This document shows positions 8,806 through 17,840 of a stretch of DNA of 64,000 bases, one piece after another. The stretch spans positions 1-64,000 of the forward strand of contig CAZVMN010000014.1 in assembly GCA_964629015.1 (NCBI GenBank), written 5' to 3'. The notes under the pieces were generated by a model that was not told where the DNA came from, searched no databases, and saw nothing but the letters and a program-made list of their open reading frames with translations. Source of the stretch: Oceanococcus sp964629015 (GTDB lineage: Bacteria > Pseudomonadota > Gammaproteobacteria > Nevskiales > Oceanococcaceae). Each line of letters begins with the position of its first letter. Position 1 is the stretch's first letter. The position numbers and the translations under genes were made by a program.

Positions 8806-8936
8806 CGGTGGAAAAATATTTTGAACTGAGTCCATTCTTCCACAAGCCCGACACAAGTCCAAACCAACCAGCGCCCGCGATGCAGATGACGCCAAGCCAA
8901 GGCAGAATACGCCGCTCACTCGGCACGACGAACATC

Positions 8937-9587
8937 ATGGAACTGGCCCTTTTCGACCTCGACAACACCTTGCTGGCAGGCGACAGCGACTACAGCTGGG
9001 GCCGCTACCTGGTCGACAAGGGACTGGTCGACGGTGCCGAGTACGAAGCGCAGAACCGAAAGTTCTATGAAGACTACAAAGCCGGGGAGCTGGATATCCG
9101 CGCCTTCGCACGCTTCAGCCTGGGGCGCCTGGGTCAGTTCGACATGGCGCAGCTAGAAGCCTGGCGCGCTGATTTTGTGACCAGCGTGATCCAGCCGATC
9201 ATTGCGCCCGGCAGCATGGACCTGCTCAACCACCACCGCAGCGCTGGCCGCGAGCTGGTGATCATCACCGCCACCAACAGTTTTATTACCCGCCCTATCG
9301 CGGATTTGCTCGGCGTTGAGCATTTGTTGGGTACCGACGGCGAAGTGATCAATGGTCGTTTCACCGGGGAAATCGCCGGCATTCCCTGCTTTCAGGGCGG
9401 CAAGATCGAAAAACTCCAGGCATGGCTTGAAGGTCGTCCTGCCCCGACCGAAACCTGGTTCTACAGCGACTCAATCAACGATGCGCCATTGCTGGAATGG
9501 GCCGATCACGCCTTTGCCGTGGACCCTTGCCCCAAGCTGACCGCACTCGCGCAGAGCAACGGCTGGCCGACGATCAGCCTGCGCTAA
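8937..9587 (+). CDS. HAD-IB family hydrolase (SerB-like)
   Basis: Haloacid dehalogenase-type phosphatase of subfamily IB, the group that includes phosphoserine phosphatase-like proteins. The substrate cannot be read from sequence. From the ATG at 8937 the product has 216 residues. It carries the nucleophile motif DLDNT (D7, D9), a helical cap, the motif II threonine in ITATNS, and motif III/IV around YSDSINDAPLL. An upstream frame to 8808 overlaps the rppH promoter and is not used. This family is a common neighbour of rppH in gammaproteobacteria. Confidence 0.9.
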   Translation: MELALFDLDNTLLAGDSDYSWGRYLVDKGLVDGAEYEAQNRKFYEDYKAGELDIRAFARFSLGRLGQFDMAQLEAWRADFVTSVIQPIIAPGSMDLLNHHRSAGRELVIITATNSFITRPIADLLGVEHLLGTDGEVINGRFTGEIAGIPCFQGGKIEKLQAWLEGRPAPTETWFYSDSINDAPLLEWADHAFAVDPCPKLTALAQSNGWPTISLR

Positions 9588-9589
9588 GC

Positions 9590-10369
9590 TCAGCCAACGC
9601 CGGTTCCGGAAAAACGTCCTAGCAGATCGGCATGCAAAGCGCGATTGGCGGCGACCACCGAGGTCGTCTCCAGCCCAACATCCTGCCCCTGCAGATCACA
9701 GATCACACCGCCAGCCTCACGCAAAATCACGGTGTTGGCGGCGATATCCAGGATGTTGACGTCCGACTCCACCACCGCATCAATACGTCCGGCAGAGAGC
9801 AGGTGATAGTGGTAAAAATCGCCATATCCACGGATGCGATGGACCTTGCCAATCAATTCACCCAAAGCCGCCCAGGCGGCAGGCTGGCGCGTCAGGCTGG
9901 CGATATTGCCGGTCGAAAGCGTGGCTTTGGGCCATTCGCTGATGCTGCTGGTTTTGAGCGGCTCACCGTTGAGGAACGCGCCCTGACCCTTTTCCGCCCA
10001 AGCGATTTCATCAAACAGCGGCGCGGATGACACACCCAGCACCAGTTCACCATCGCGCATCAGGGCGATTTGGGTGGATATGAACGGGTAACCACGGACA
10101 AAGCTTTTGGTCCCGTCCAGCGGATCAATCAACCAAATGGCTTCGGCATCCATGTCGTACTGACCGGTTTCCTCGCCGAAAAACCCGTAGTCCGGGCAGG
10201 CCGCGTCGAGAATCTCGCGAATGCGATGCTCACAGGCGACATCAACCTCCGTTACAGGGCTGGCGTCTTCTTTGATCTTGACGTCGAAATTTTTACGGTA
10301 GGCGCCGCGAATGATCTCGCCGGCTGCACGGGCCGCGTCCAGCGCGGCGGTCAGTTCCTTGCTATGCAC
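9590..10369 (-). CDS. Inositol monophosphatase-family protein, HisN-like
   Basis: Mg-dependent, Li-sensitive-type phosphatase fold. The 259 residues carry the metal motifs GEET (65-68), DPLDGT (82-87) and NILDIAANT near the C-terminus. The stretches RGYGDFYHY and FVRGYPF resemble the IMPase-type histidinol-phosphate phosphatases more than CysQ or SuhB. I therefore suggest histidinol-phosphatase or a related small-molecule phosphatase, with the substrate unproven. It is convergent with the HAD gene, only 2 bp apart. Confidence 0.82.
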   Translation of the reverse strand: MHSKELTAALDAARAAGEIIRGAYRKNFDVKIKEDASPVTEVDVACEHRIREILDAACPDYGFFGEETGQYDMDAEAIWLIDPLDGTKSFVRGYPFISTQIALMRDGELVLGVSSAPLFDEIAWAEKGQGAFLNGEPLKTSSISEWPKATLSTGNIASLTRQPAAWAALGELIGKVHRIRGYGDFYHYHLLSAGRIDAVVESDVNILDIAANTVILREAGGVICDLQGQDVGLETTSVVAANRALHADLLGRFSGTGVG

Positions 10370-10422
10370 GGGGCAGTTTCCTGAGAAGCGGCGCGCATGA
10401 TAGCAAGCCGCGCACCTACATC

Positions 10423-11010
10423 TCAGGTGTTGTGACTGAGCAAACGGCTGTAACCAGCCCGCTCCACATGATGCAAGCCGGTGAAGCAGGCGTAGGGCAC
10501 ATCCAGCGTGAACATGCGCTGTAACGGCATACTCAGCACATGGGCCAACAAGGCGCGGATCACGCCGCCGTGGGTCACGATCAACACATGCTGCCCGGAC
10601 GCTTGGGCAAGAACCCGTTGATACGCCTCGACCACACGTGCCTGCAGCAGATCCGCCGCCTCGCCATCAGGCGGCGCACTGTTCACCGGATCCAAATAGA
10701 ACGCCCGAATGGCTTGGCCCTCACGCGCAAACACCTCGTCACGCAACTGCCCTTCCCAGTGACCGAAGCTCATCTCACGCCAGTCATCATCGACACTGAG
10801 CGGAATCTCCAGCTTATCGCTGAGCTCTTCGGCGAATTCACGACAACGGCGCAACGGCGAGCTGATGATGTGTTGCCACGGCGCGGCACCACGCTCCACC
10901 GAAGCGCGCATCTGTTGCCAACCGGTATCGCTCAACGCCACATCGGTCGCACCGCGAAAAATCTCCCCGCCCTGGCACTCCCCGTGGCGCAATACATCCA
11001 GTCGAATCAA
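10423..11010 (-). CDS. Histidine phosphatase family protein (CobC-like)
   Basis: Phosphoglycerate mutase-like phosphatase of 195 residues. It shows the phosphohistidine motif LRHGE (H9), the second arginine in SSPLRRC, the acid/base Glu region WREMSFGHWEG, and the second His in VTHGG. This pattern fits alpha-ribazole phosphatase/CobC or a generic broad-specificity phosphatase. No cobalamin genes are nearby, so the substrate is open. It is divergent from the ArsR-methyltransferase gene. Confidence 0.88.
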   Translation of the reverse strand: MIRLDVLRHGECQGGEIFRGATDVALSDTGWQQMRASVERGAAPWQHIISSPLRRCREFAEELSDKLEIPLSVDDDWREMSFGHWEGQLRDEVFAREGQAIRAFYLDPVNSAPPDGEAADLLQARVVEAYQRVLAQASGQHVLIVTHGGVIRALLAHVLSMPLQRMFTLDVPYACFTGLHHVERAGYSRLLSHNT

Positions 11011-11074
11011 AGCCTTGTCCTGTGCTCAGCCCACCTGTGGCAGACTGCTGTTTTTGAGTCGGCAACATACCCGC

Positions 11075-12007
11075 ATGAGCATGGACATTACCGAAAGCGC
11101 CGCAGTCTGCCGCATTCTGGCTGATGCGACACGCCAGCGCTTGCTCCTGCTGCTTGAGGCTGAAGAATTGAGTGTCGCCGAACTCACCGACATCACCGGT
11201 TTAGCCCAGAGCCGGGTGTCGACTCACCTGGGCAAGTTGCGTGACACCGGCATGGTGCAAGACCGACGTCAGGGCACCACCGTTTTCTACTCCGCAACCC
11301 ATCACAGCGGCACCATCGGACGCCTGTGGCAGGCATTGCGCCAGGACATTTCCAGCGAACAGATCAACGGTGACCGCGAACGCATGGCCGAGGTCCTGCG
11401 ACGACGCAATCCAGGCTTGACCTGGGCGGAATCCGTGGCCGGTCACATGGAGCTGCATTACTCGCCCGGCCGCACCTGGCAGGCCACCACGCATGCTTTG
11501 CTGCCCCTACTGGAGTTTGGCGATGTTTTGGACATCGCCGCTGGCGACGGCATGCTTGCCGCTTTGCTCGCGCCACGGAGTCGCTCGATAACCTGCGTGG
11601 ATTTCAGCGCCACCCTGGTTGAAGCCGGCGCGCAGCGCCTGAAAGACTATTCGCAGGCGCGCTATCTGCAGGGCGATATGCACGACCTGCCCCTGCCGGA
11701 GCGGGCATTCGACACAGTGTTCCTGCTGCATGCCCTGACCTACAGCCCCCAGCCCGCGCAGGTGATGAGCGAGCTGGCACGCGTCATGCGTCCGGGCGCT
11801 CGCGCCATCATATCCACCCTGGCGCAACATCCTCACGAAGCCACGGTGGCCGCTTTCGACCACGTGAACCTGGGCTTCAAGCCGGAGGGTTTAAGTCAGC
11901 TGATTCGCGATGCCGGCCTCACGCCAGAGCAGTGCGACGTCAGCCTGCGCGAATCGCAACCGCCCTACTTTGGGGTGATCACCGCCGTGGCGACCAAGGC
12001 GCAGTAA
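11075..12007 (+). CDS. ArsR-type regulator fused to SAM methyltransferase
   Basis: Two-domain protein of 310 residues from the ATG at 11075 (a second ATG lies at 11081). Residues 1-95 form an ArsR-like winged helix with a recognition helix in LAQSRVSTHLGKLRD. Residues about 130-310 form a class I methyltransferase with motif I VLDIAAGDGMLAALL. The ArsR part lacks the ELCVCDL metal site, so metal sensing is not expected. In other proteobacteria such fusions sit near methionine/SAM cycle genes. Here the next gene overlaps its stop codon (TAATG) and encodes a BASS transporter, which suggests a shared role. Confidence 0.88.
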   Translation: MSMDITESAAVCRILADATRQRLLLLLEAEELSVAELTDITGLAQSRVSTHLGKLRDTGMVQDRRQGTTVFYSATHHSGTIGRLWQALRQDISSEQINGDRERMAEVLRRRNPGLTWAESVAGHMELHYSPGRTWQATTHALLPLLEFGDVLDIAAGDGMLAALLAPRSRSITCVDFSATLVEAGAQRLKDYSQARYLQGDMHDLPLPERAFDTVFLLHALTYSPQPAQVMSELARVMRPGARAIISTLAQHPHEATVAAFDHVNLGFKPEGLSQLIRDAGLTPEQCDVSLRESQPPYFGVITAVATKAQ

Positions 12008-12909
12008 TGCAAGACATCACACTAAACTTCTCACCGCAAAGCCTGACGTTGCTCAACGTTGTGCTCGGTGTGGTGATGTTCGGCATCGCCATCGATCTGA
12101 GCGTGGCGGATTTCAAACGCGTACTGCAATTGCCACGCGCGGTGTTCGCGGGGTTGTGCGCGCAATTTCTGCTCCTGCCCGCCGCCACCTTTTTGCTCAT
12201 CCAGATTCTGCGCCCGGCGCCCGAATTCGCTCTGGGCATGTTGTTGGTCTCGAGCTGCCCTGGCGGCAACATTTCCAACTTCGTCACCCACATATCGCGC
12301 GGCAACTCAGCGCTGTCTGTGACCATGACCGCGGTTTCATCACTCGCCGCCATTGTCATGACACCGTTGAACTTCGCGTTCTGGGGCCAGCTCGACGGCC
12401 AGCTGGCGCCGCTGCTGCAAAGCGTATCGCTGCATTTCAGCGATATGTTCCTCATGGTCAGCGTGATGCTCGGCGTCCCCCTGGCCGCCGGCATGTGGCT
12501 GGCCGCGCGTCACCCGCGCATCACAGAGCGGCTGCGCACGCCGCTGCGGTGGTTTTCCTTCGCCGCATTCTTTGGTTTTGTGATCGCCGCATCTATGAAC
12601 AATCTGGAAGCTTTTCGCCAGTATTTGATGCTGGTACTGGGCTTGGTCATTCTCCACAACCTGATTGCCTTTGCCTGTGGCTATTTGCTCGCACGACTGG
12701 TGCGGCTTCCCGATCCCGACACCCGCGCCGTCACTGTGGAAGTCGGCATTCAGAATTCCGGGCTCGGCCTGATTCTGATTTTTAATTTCTTCGGCGGCCT
12801 TGGCGGCATGGCGCTGATCGCGGCATGCTGGGGCATCTGGCACATCATCGCGGGCAGCCTGTTGGCAGGTTTTTGGTCACGCAGGCCACTACACACCAAG
12901 CTCACCTGA
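12007..12909 (+). CDS. Bile acid:sodium symporter (BASS) family transporter
   Basis: Sodium-coupled organic anion importer family with about nine to ten hydrophobic helices across 300 residues. Conserved stretches include SSCPGGNISNFVTHISRGN (near 80-98) and VEVGIQNSGLGLIL (near 245), which form the crossed-helix sodium and substrate site in this family. The ATG overlaps the stop of the ArsR-methyltransferase gene, so the two are translationally coupled. The natural substrate is unknown. Bile acids themselves are unlikely, and bacterial members may carry small organic acids. Confidence 0.88.
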   Translation: MQDITLNFSPQSLTLLNVVLGVVMFGIAIDLSVADFKRVLQLPRAVFAGLCAQFLLLPAATFLLIQILRPAPEFALGMLLVSSCPGGNISNFVTHISRGNSALSVTMTAVSSLAAIVMTPLNFAFWGQLDGQLAPLLQSVSLHFSDMFLMVSVMLGVPLAAGMWLAARHPRITERLRTPLRWFSFAAFFGFVIAASMNNLEAFRQYLMLVLGLVILHNLIAFACGYLLARLVRLPDPDTRAVTVEVGIQNSGLGLILIFNFFGGLGGMALIAACWGIWHIIAGSLLAGFWSRRPLHTKLT

Positions 12910-12993
12910 GGCACACTGGGTGATTCTGGATACTTTCGATCCGTTAATACGTGTTGAATTGTTATCGCCAGCTGATCATTGGAGATTTACCGG

Positions 12994-14658
12994 ATGACCA
13001 AATCCGTTCGCGCGCTGCTTCTGAGCACACTGTTGCTCACGCTCACGCCGGCTCAAGCCGCCGACAGCCCGTGGTTGTCGCGCCTGCTGCTGAACACGCT
13101 GGCAACCTTGGATCTCAAAGCGCCCGCTGGCAATGCCTCATCTGAAGCGCCGTCGAACGCCTTGGATTTTGCCCGCGCGGGTGACGTCGCCCTGGACAGC
13201 AGCCAGCACGGACAATGGCATCGCGAAGGCGACGATGCGGTCTGGCGCCTGAAATTACGCAGCACGAACGCGTTGAGCCTCAGCGTCACGCTGGCTCAGA
13301 TGGTGCTGCCCGAACGCGCCACCTTGGCCCTGTACGATGCCGATGGGCAACGCTGGCATGGTCCTTTCACAGCGGAACAGCTCACACGAAATGCGCGCTT
13401 CTGGTCACCGCTGGTGCCCGGCAATGCCTTGGTTCTTGAGTTACGCGTCCCGGCGGCCGACCAGGCGGCAACGCGTTTGCACATCAACCAAGTGCAACAT
13501 GGCTTTCGCGATCTGAGCTTGATCAGCAAATCCGGCAGCTGCAACGTCGATGTGGCCTGCAGCGAGGCCGACAGCTGGACAGACGCCGTGCGCGCCACTG
13601 CGCGCATCACGCTGGGTGGCCAGCGCGTGTGCAGCGCGGTCCTGCTCAACAACACCGACCAGGACGGCGATCCGCTGTTGCTCACTGCCCGTCATTGTGG
13701 AGTCAGCGCGGGAGGCGAATTCGCCGCCAGCTCGGTGGTGGTGTATTGGAACTATGAAACCAGCCGCTGCGGGGGATCACCAGACGGCAGTCTGCGTCAG
13801 AATCAAACCGGCGCCACATTGCTTGCCGACGATGCCGCTTCGGACTTCACTCTGCTTCGGCTCAACCAGCGCCCCGCATCCAATTTTCAGGTGTATTACG
13901 CCGGTTGGGATGCGCGCGGCCTGACGCCATCCAGCGGCGCCAGCGTTCACCATCCGGGTGGCGACGAAAAACGCATCAGCCTGTTCAATCAGGCGGCCCC
14001 GCGCAACGCCAACGTTGATGGGCAACCGGTTCAGAGCTGGCGCGTGTTCTGGAATCAGGGCGTCACCGAACCCGGCTCCTCCGGCTCAGGCCTGTGGAAT
14101 GCCCAGCAGCGCGTTGTTGGCCAGCTGTCTGGCGGCAACTCGTCCTGCTCCAACCCCGATGGCGCTGACGTGTATGGTCGATTTGATGTGTCATGGGACA
14201 ACAACAGCGCCCCGACCAAGCAGCTGCGCGCCTGGCTTGACCCAGCAGACACGGGGCAACTCTCTCTGGATGGATTGGATCCAGCAACCACCAATCTGCG
14301 CGCAGCCAGCGATGATTTCACCGCGATACCTACTGACAGCGAGCAAGTCCTGCTGGATGTGCTCAGCAATGATGCCGGCCAGCAACCGCTGCGCCTGATC
14401 AGCGCCAGCGCCAGCAATGGCACGGTGACCTTGCAGGGCCAGCAATTGCTCTACGACTTTGCCACCGCACAGAACGACGATCAGATTGAGTATCAGGTGG
14501 TCAACCGCTGGGGCGAAATCGACACGGCGACGGTCACGATCAAACGTGAGTCGAAAGCCAGCTTGCCGTTACGCGGCGGCAGCTTCGATATCTGGCTATT
14601 GGTCCTACTTGGGCTGTTCGGTTTACGACGCCATCAATGCTCACGGCGCGCTGCGTAG
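12994..14658 (+). CDS. Secreted trypsin-like serine protease, GlyGly-CTERM-like tail
   Basis: Predicted exported protease of 554 residues starting at the ATG at 12994; an upstream start at 12979 would put MEIYR ahead of the signal peptide. The signal peptide ends near residue 23. A prodomain-like beta region is followed by a lysyl-endopeptidase-type S1 domain with the triad His in LTARHC (near 230), Asp in DFTLLRL (near 284) and Ser in GSSGSGLWN (near 360). Next comes an Ig/cadherin-like domain (about 435-515). The C-terminus (about 526-554) is GGSFDIWLLVLLGLFGLRR plus basic residues, which matches the GlyGly-CTERM pattern cut by rhombosortase after type II secretion. No rhombosortase or T2SS gene is in the window. 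Confidence 0.88.
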   Translation: MTKSVRALLLSTLLLTLTPAQAADSPWLSRLLLNTLATLDLKAPAGNASSEAPSNALDFARAGDVALDSSQHGQWHREGDDAVWRLKLRSTNALSLSVTLAQMVLPERATLALYDADGQRWHGPFTAEQLTRNARFWSPLVPGNALVLELRVPAADQAATRLHINQVQHGFRDLSLISKSGSCNVDVACSEADSWTDAVRATARITLGGQRVCSAVLLNNTDQDGDPLLLTARHCGVSAGGEFAASSVVVYWNYETSRCGGSPDGSLRQNQTGATLLADDAASDFTLLRLNQRPASNFQVYYAGWDARGLTPSSGASVHHPGGDEKRISLFNQAAPRNANVDGQPVQSWRVFWNQGVTEPGSSGSGLWNAQQRVVGQLSGGNSSCSNPDGADVYGRFDVSWDNNSAPTKQLRAWLDPADTGQLSLDGLDPATTNLRAASDDFTAIPTDSEQVLLDVLSNDAGQQPLRLISASASNGTVTLQGQQLLYDFATAQNDDQIEYQVVNRWGEIDTATVTIKRESKASLPLRGGSFDIWLLVLLGLFGLRRHQCSRRAA

Positions 14659-15053
14659 ATTGGGAGCGCGATTCCGGGGACTGCCTGGCCATTCGGCAGG
14701 CGGTCTTCGTGAAGGAACAAGGCATCGATCCCGCTCTGGAATTCGACGGCCGTGACCCGCTGTGCGTGCATGCGCTGGCCTACGCGAATGGGTCTGCCGT
14801 CGGTACGGCGCGGATGCTGCCAGATGGCCATATCGGTCGCGTCGCCGTGCTCGCCGCATGGCGCGGGCATGGGATCGGTCGCCTGCTGATGGACTCATTG
14901 ATCGCAGCAGCCCGCGCGCGCGGCGACTCGGCGGTACACTTGGCGTCTCAAGAGTCCGCCATCGGGTTTTATCGCCAGCTGGGTTTCACATCCCACGGCG
15001 CAATGTATCTGGAAGCGGGTATTCCTCATCTCGACATGACGCTCACGCTGTAG
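14637..15053 (+). CDS. GNAT family N-acetyltransferase
   Basis: Acetyl-CoA-dependent N-acetyltransferase of 138 residues related to ElaA/YjcF. The acetyl-CoA motif A is GRVAVLAAWRGHGIGRLL (about residues 66-83), and the C-terminal part AIGFYRQLGFTSHG is typical of GNATs. The substrate is unknown. Its start overlaps the protease gene by 22 bp and the RDD gene follows after 11 bp, so the three may form a unit. Confidence 0.9.
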   Translation: MLTARCVDWERDSGDCLAIRQAVFVKEQGIDPALEFDGRDPLCVHALAYANGSAVGTARMLPDGHIGRVAVLAAWRGHGIGRLLMDSLIAAARARGDSAVHLASQESAIGFYRQLGFTSHGAMYLEAGIPHLDMTLTL

Positions 15054-15064
15054 CGAAACGCCCG

Positions 15065-15514
15065 ATGGCCGAACTGATTCAACCTGCGCCACTTATGCGC
15101 CGCTTGGGCGCGGCGTTGTACGACTTCCTTTTGCTGCTGGCGCTGTGGATTTGTGCCGGCTTTATCGCTGTGCTGATCCATGGCGGCGGCGCAGAACCGG
15201 CCGGCGGCCGAGCATTTCAGAGCGTACTGCTGGCCATTACCGTGCTGTTCAACTGCTGGTTCTGGACGCACGGCGGACAAACTCTGGGTATGCGCGCCTG
15301 GCGCCTTCAAGTGCGAAAAGAAGATGGCGGCACCGTAAGCTGGCCACGCGCGGGCCTGCGCTTCCTGTTCGCGATGCCTGCGTGGGGTTTGTTCGGGCTC
15401 GGCGTGCTCTGGGCGATTCCGCACCCGCAAAACAAGACTTGGCAAGACCTGCTGAGTGGCACCGAGACCATACTGCTGCCCGCGCCGCGTTCCGATCAGA
15501 AGATTCCGGATTGA
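15065..15514 (+). CDS. RDD family membrane protein
   Basis: Small inner-membrane protein of 149 residues from the ATG at 15065. It has the RDD layout: the first helix in LGAALYDFLLLLALWICAGF with the conserved R and D, a second helix near 50-70, GQTLGMRAWRLQV, and a third helix before WQDLLSGT. The function of the family is not established; transport or a membrane scaffold has been suggested. An extended upstream frame overlaps the GNAT gene and is not used. Confidence 0.9.
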   Translation: MAELIQPAPLMRRLGAALYDFLLLLALWICAGFIAVLIHGGGAEPAGGRAFQSVLLAITVLFNCWFWTHGGQTLGMRAWRLQVRKEDGGTVSWPRAGLRFLFAMPAWGLFGLGVLWAIPHPQNKTWQDLLSGTETILLPAPRSDQKIPD

Positions 15515-15517
15515 CTG

Positions 15518-16360
15518 TCAGTAGCGCGGCGCTCGTCGTGCATGCCGGGAGAATCCCCACGCCTTCGCATCGACACCAGCCTCCAGGCGAACCTCCTGCA
15601 CATCATCCAGTCTGTGGAAAAAGTCCAGGCCCGTCACATCCTCGATGGCATCCACACTGACCAGAAAATCATCCAGCGGCTCGTAGCCTGAGACCCTCTG
15701 GGGCACCAAGAACGCCAGAACCTCAGCTTCACCGTCATGCCCTTGACGCAGCCAGATACGGAAAAAACTGTCGGGTACCGCCACACCACTGGATAGTCGC
15801 TCGTCCTGCGCGTCAAACACGGGGCCCATGACCACCCACAACGGCTGCGAAGCGTCGGCATAGACATCTGTCTCGATCTCCTCCAGCCGCTGCCACAGCT
15901 TCTGATTGAGCGCCCCCTGTTGCGGCACGATGTTGCTCATACGGAAGCTCGCCACTTGCGCCGCGCGCCCGTGAAAACGCGACATCGCATAGTTCGGAGC
16001 CATGTGACCTCGGTTGAAACCACTGCCAGTGTAGTCCTCGGAGCGGACTCGACTGAATGTCCGCGTATCCATGACGAAATGCTTCGGCCGGTCTGTGTAG
16101 GGCGCATCCACTCGCTGGTCCAGTCGATAGGCAACCCACAAGGGATTACGCCAGTACTCCGAGTAGCCCAAGACAAATCCAGGCCGATCAATCACCTGAA
16201 AACCATGTGGCGACCACGGCAGCAAGGCCATGCTTTGGGCACGAGGCAACCCCGCAAAACTGTCAGGATGCTCGCGCACGCCGTTGAACAGGGTCCATCC
16301 GACCCACAGCAACGGCACAACAATCAACGGGAAAGGCAGCAGGCGTAACGCTGTCCGCAT
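15518..16360 (-). CDS. DNA/RNA non-specific endonuclease (NUC1 family)
   Basis: Sugar-non-specific nuclease of 280 residues with an N-terminal hydrophobic segment (about 6-24), probably an anchor or uncleaved signal. The catalytic region carries NRGHMAPNYAMS (about 115-126). The general-base His is kept, but the usual DRGH motif reads NRGH. Downstream SNIVPQQGALNQKLW supplies the metal-binding Asn. It is expected to act in the periplasm or outside, for nutrient scavenging or defence. It is convergent with the RDD gene, 3 bp apart. Confidence 0.88.
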   Translation of the reverse strand: MRTALRLLPFPLIVVPLLWVGWTLFNGVREHPDSFAGLPRAQSMALLPWSPHGFQVIDRPGFVLGYSEYWRNPLWVAYRLDQRVDAPYTDRPKHFVMDTRTFSRVRSEDYTGSGFNRGHMAPNYAMSRFHGRAAQVASFRMSNIVPQQGALNQKLWQRLEEIETDVYADASQPLWVVMGPVFDAQDERLSSGVAVPDSFFRIWLRQGHDGEAEVLAFLVPQRVSGYEPLDDFLVSVDAIEDVTGLDFFHRLDDVQEVRLEAGVDAKAWGFSRHARRAPRY

Positions 16361-16385
16361 CGTGACCTCATCGAGCCAGAAACAA

Positions 16386-16413
16386 AAAGGCGGCTCAAGG
16401 CCGCCTTTGCGAA
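16386..16413. terminator. Hairpin terminator downstream of the barrel gene
   Basis: Stem AAAGGCGGC (16386-16394) with GCCGCCTTT (16400-16408) around a 5-nt loop. It lies downstream of the minus-strand gene ending at 16445. The T-run (16384-16388 read on the minus strand) fits termination of that gene. Confidence 0.75.
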
Positions 16414-16444
16414 TTGTCAGCCGCCGGCATCCGCCGGCGCTGCA

Positions 16445-17071
16445 TCAGAAGTCCAGGCCGAACTGAATCCCGGCGTTGTAGCCGCGCACGTTGGCATCAC
16501 CCGACGGGCTGTAGACCATGAAACCCAGCCCCACACCCAAACCCGCGATCAGAGAGTCCGGATCGGTCAGCATTTCGCCCAAACGAAACTGCAGGTTCAT
16601 ACCGAAGGCTGCACGCTCCTCAGACATGCTGGCGACCTGGAAATCACCGTTGTCGTCAAGATAGCCCACGTTGGCGTCAACCGCTGCAAACCCAACCGGG
16701 AATAGCACGTCCAACCAATCGAAAGGTTGCGCACGCACATTCAGGAAAACACCGTAGTAACTGTCGATTTCAGCACTTTCGTTGCCATCCAGACCGTCAC
16801 TGTCGACACTGCCCTGGACTTCGATCGAGAAATCCTCACTCAACCACATCCCGGCGCGCACACGAACGCTGTTGCCATCCCCGTCTTCGCGCACCGTGCG
16901 ACCGTTGTTGCCCGGAATCGGCTGCGGGTTTGCTGGCGGAATCACACGGGTGATCGACACCTCATGCATCACATAGTCTGCACCGGCATACACCGACCAG
17001 GCCCCTTCTTGCGCCTGCGCAGCAAAACCCAGCATGCTTGCAGCCACCGCGGCGGCACTTTGTTTAATCAT
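16445..17071 (-). CDS. Predicted outer-membrane beta-barrel protein
   Basis: Hypothetical 208-residue exported protein. It has a signal peptide ending near AQAQ (residue 21), then alternating amphipathic strands, many Gly and Asp residues, and a C-terminal strand ending in Phe (YNAGIQFGLDF), the usual outer-membrane insertion signal. This suggests an eight-stranded OmpA/OmpW-like barrel. No enzymatic motif is visible. It stands alone, followed by a terminator and divergent from the Nudix gene. Confidence 0.8.
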   Translation of the reverse strand: MIKQSAAAVAASMLGFAAQAQEGAWSVYAGADYVMHEVSITRVIPPANPQPIPGNNGRTVREDGDGNSVRVRAGMWLSEDFSIEVQGSVDSDGLDGNESAEIDSYYGVFLNVRAQPFDWLDVLFPVGFAAVDANVGYLDDNGDFQVASMSEERAAFGMNLQFRLGEMLTDPDSLIAGLGVGLGFMVYSPSGDANVRGYNAGIQFGLDF

Positions 17072-17222
17072 TGGCTCCCCTCAATTTATTTGCCTTGCGA
17101 GCTGGCCTCGTCAGACTGCTACACTCGCATCAACGCCTCGTTTCGCGAGTGCGCAGATACGTGAATCATTACTGAAAATCGCGCGCTATGCCACCCCCAG
17201 CACGCAACACAGGCACCAGATC

Positions 17223-17783
17223 ATGAAGTATTGCGCCGCGTGCGGCAGCCACGTGGAACACCGTATTCCAGAGGGCGATCACCTCGCCCGGTATATCTGT
17301 CCGTCGTGCCATACGATTCACTACCAAAACCCGCGCGTGATCACCGGATGCCTGCCAATCTGGCGAGATAAAGTTTTGATGTGCAAACGCGCGATTGAGC
17401 CGCGTTACGGCTACTGGACACTCCCCGCCGGCTTTCTCGAAATCGGCGAGACCGTAGCCCAAGGCGCAGCACGCGAAACCATGGAAGAAGCGCGGGCGCG
17501 GGTTGAGGTTGGTCAGCTGTTCAGCTTTATCAACGTGACCTACATCGGCCAGATCTACACCCTATATCTGGCCGAACTGCTGGACTTGGATTTTGGCCCG
17601 GGGCCAGAAAGTCTCGAGGTGGAGTTGATGAGCGAGGATCAGATCCCCTGGGATCAACTCGCCTTCCCAACCGTGAAACTCAGCCTACAGGACTATTTCT
17701 CTGATCGAAAAACAGGTCACTATAGGATGCATACACACGATCTTACGACGCCGCCGTGGCGCCCCGGAAAGTCCAAAGGCTGA
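17223..17783 (+). CDS. Nudix hydrolase with zinc ribbon (NudC-like)
   Basis: Predicted NADH/ADP-ribose type pyrophosphatase of 186 residues from the ATG at 17223. An N-terminal zinc ribbon (CAACG and CPSC pairs, residues 4-33) precedes a Nudix domain with the box GFLEIGETVAQGAARETMEE (about 64-86). It is shorter than E. coli NudC and lacks its N-terminal domain, as do many ADP-ribose/NUDIX zinc-ribbon proteins. The substrate is therefore uncertain. fdxA follows after 57 bp on the same strand. Confidence 0.9.
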   Translation: MKYCAACGSHVEHRIPEGDHLARYICPSCHTIHYQNPRVITGCLPIWRDKVLMCKRAIEPRYGYWTLPAGFLEIGETVAQGAARETMEEARARVEVGQLFSFINVTYIGQIYTLYLAELLDLDFGPGPESLEVELMSEDQIPWDQLAFPTVKLSLQDYFSDRKTGHYRMHTHDLTTPPWRPGKSKG

Positions 17784-17840
17784 CGGCGCGACGGCAGTCC
17801 AGTAAAATTTCCTGCTTTCAGAATTCCCGCCGGAGCGCAC

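Noticed and set aside
9590..10369. CysQ (PAP phosphatase) that might support the sulfotransferases
   Set aside because: The sequence around RGYGDFYHY and NILDIAANT fits HisN/IMPase-type proteins better than CysQ, and the gene lies far from the sulfotransferases.
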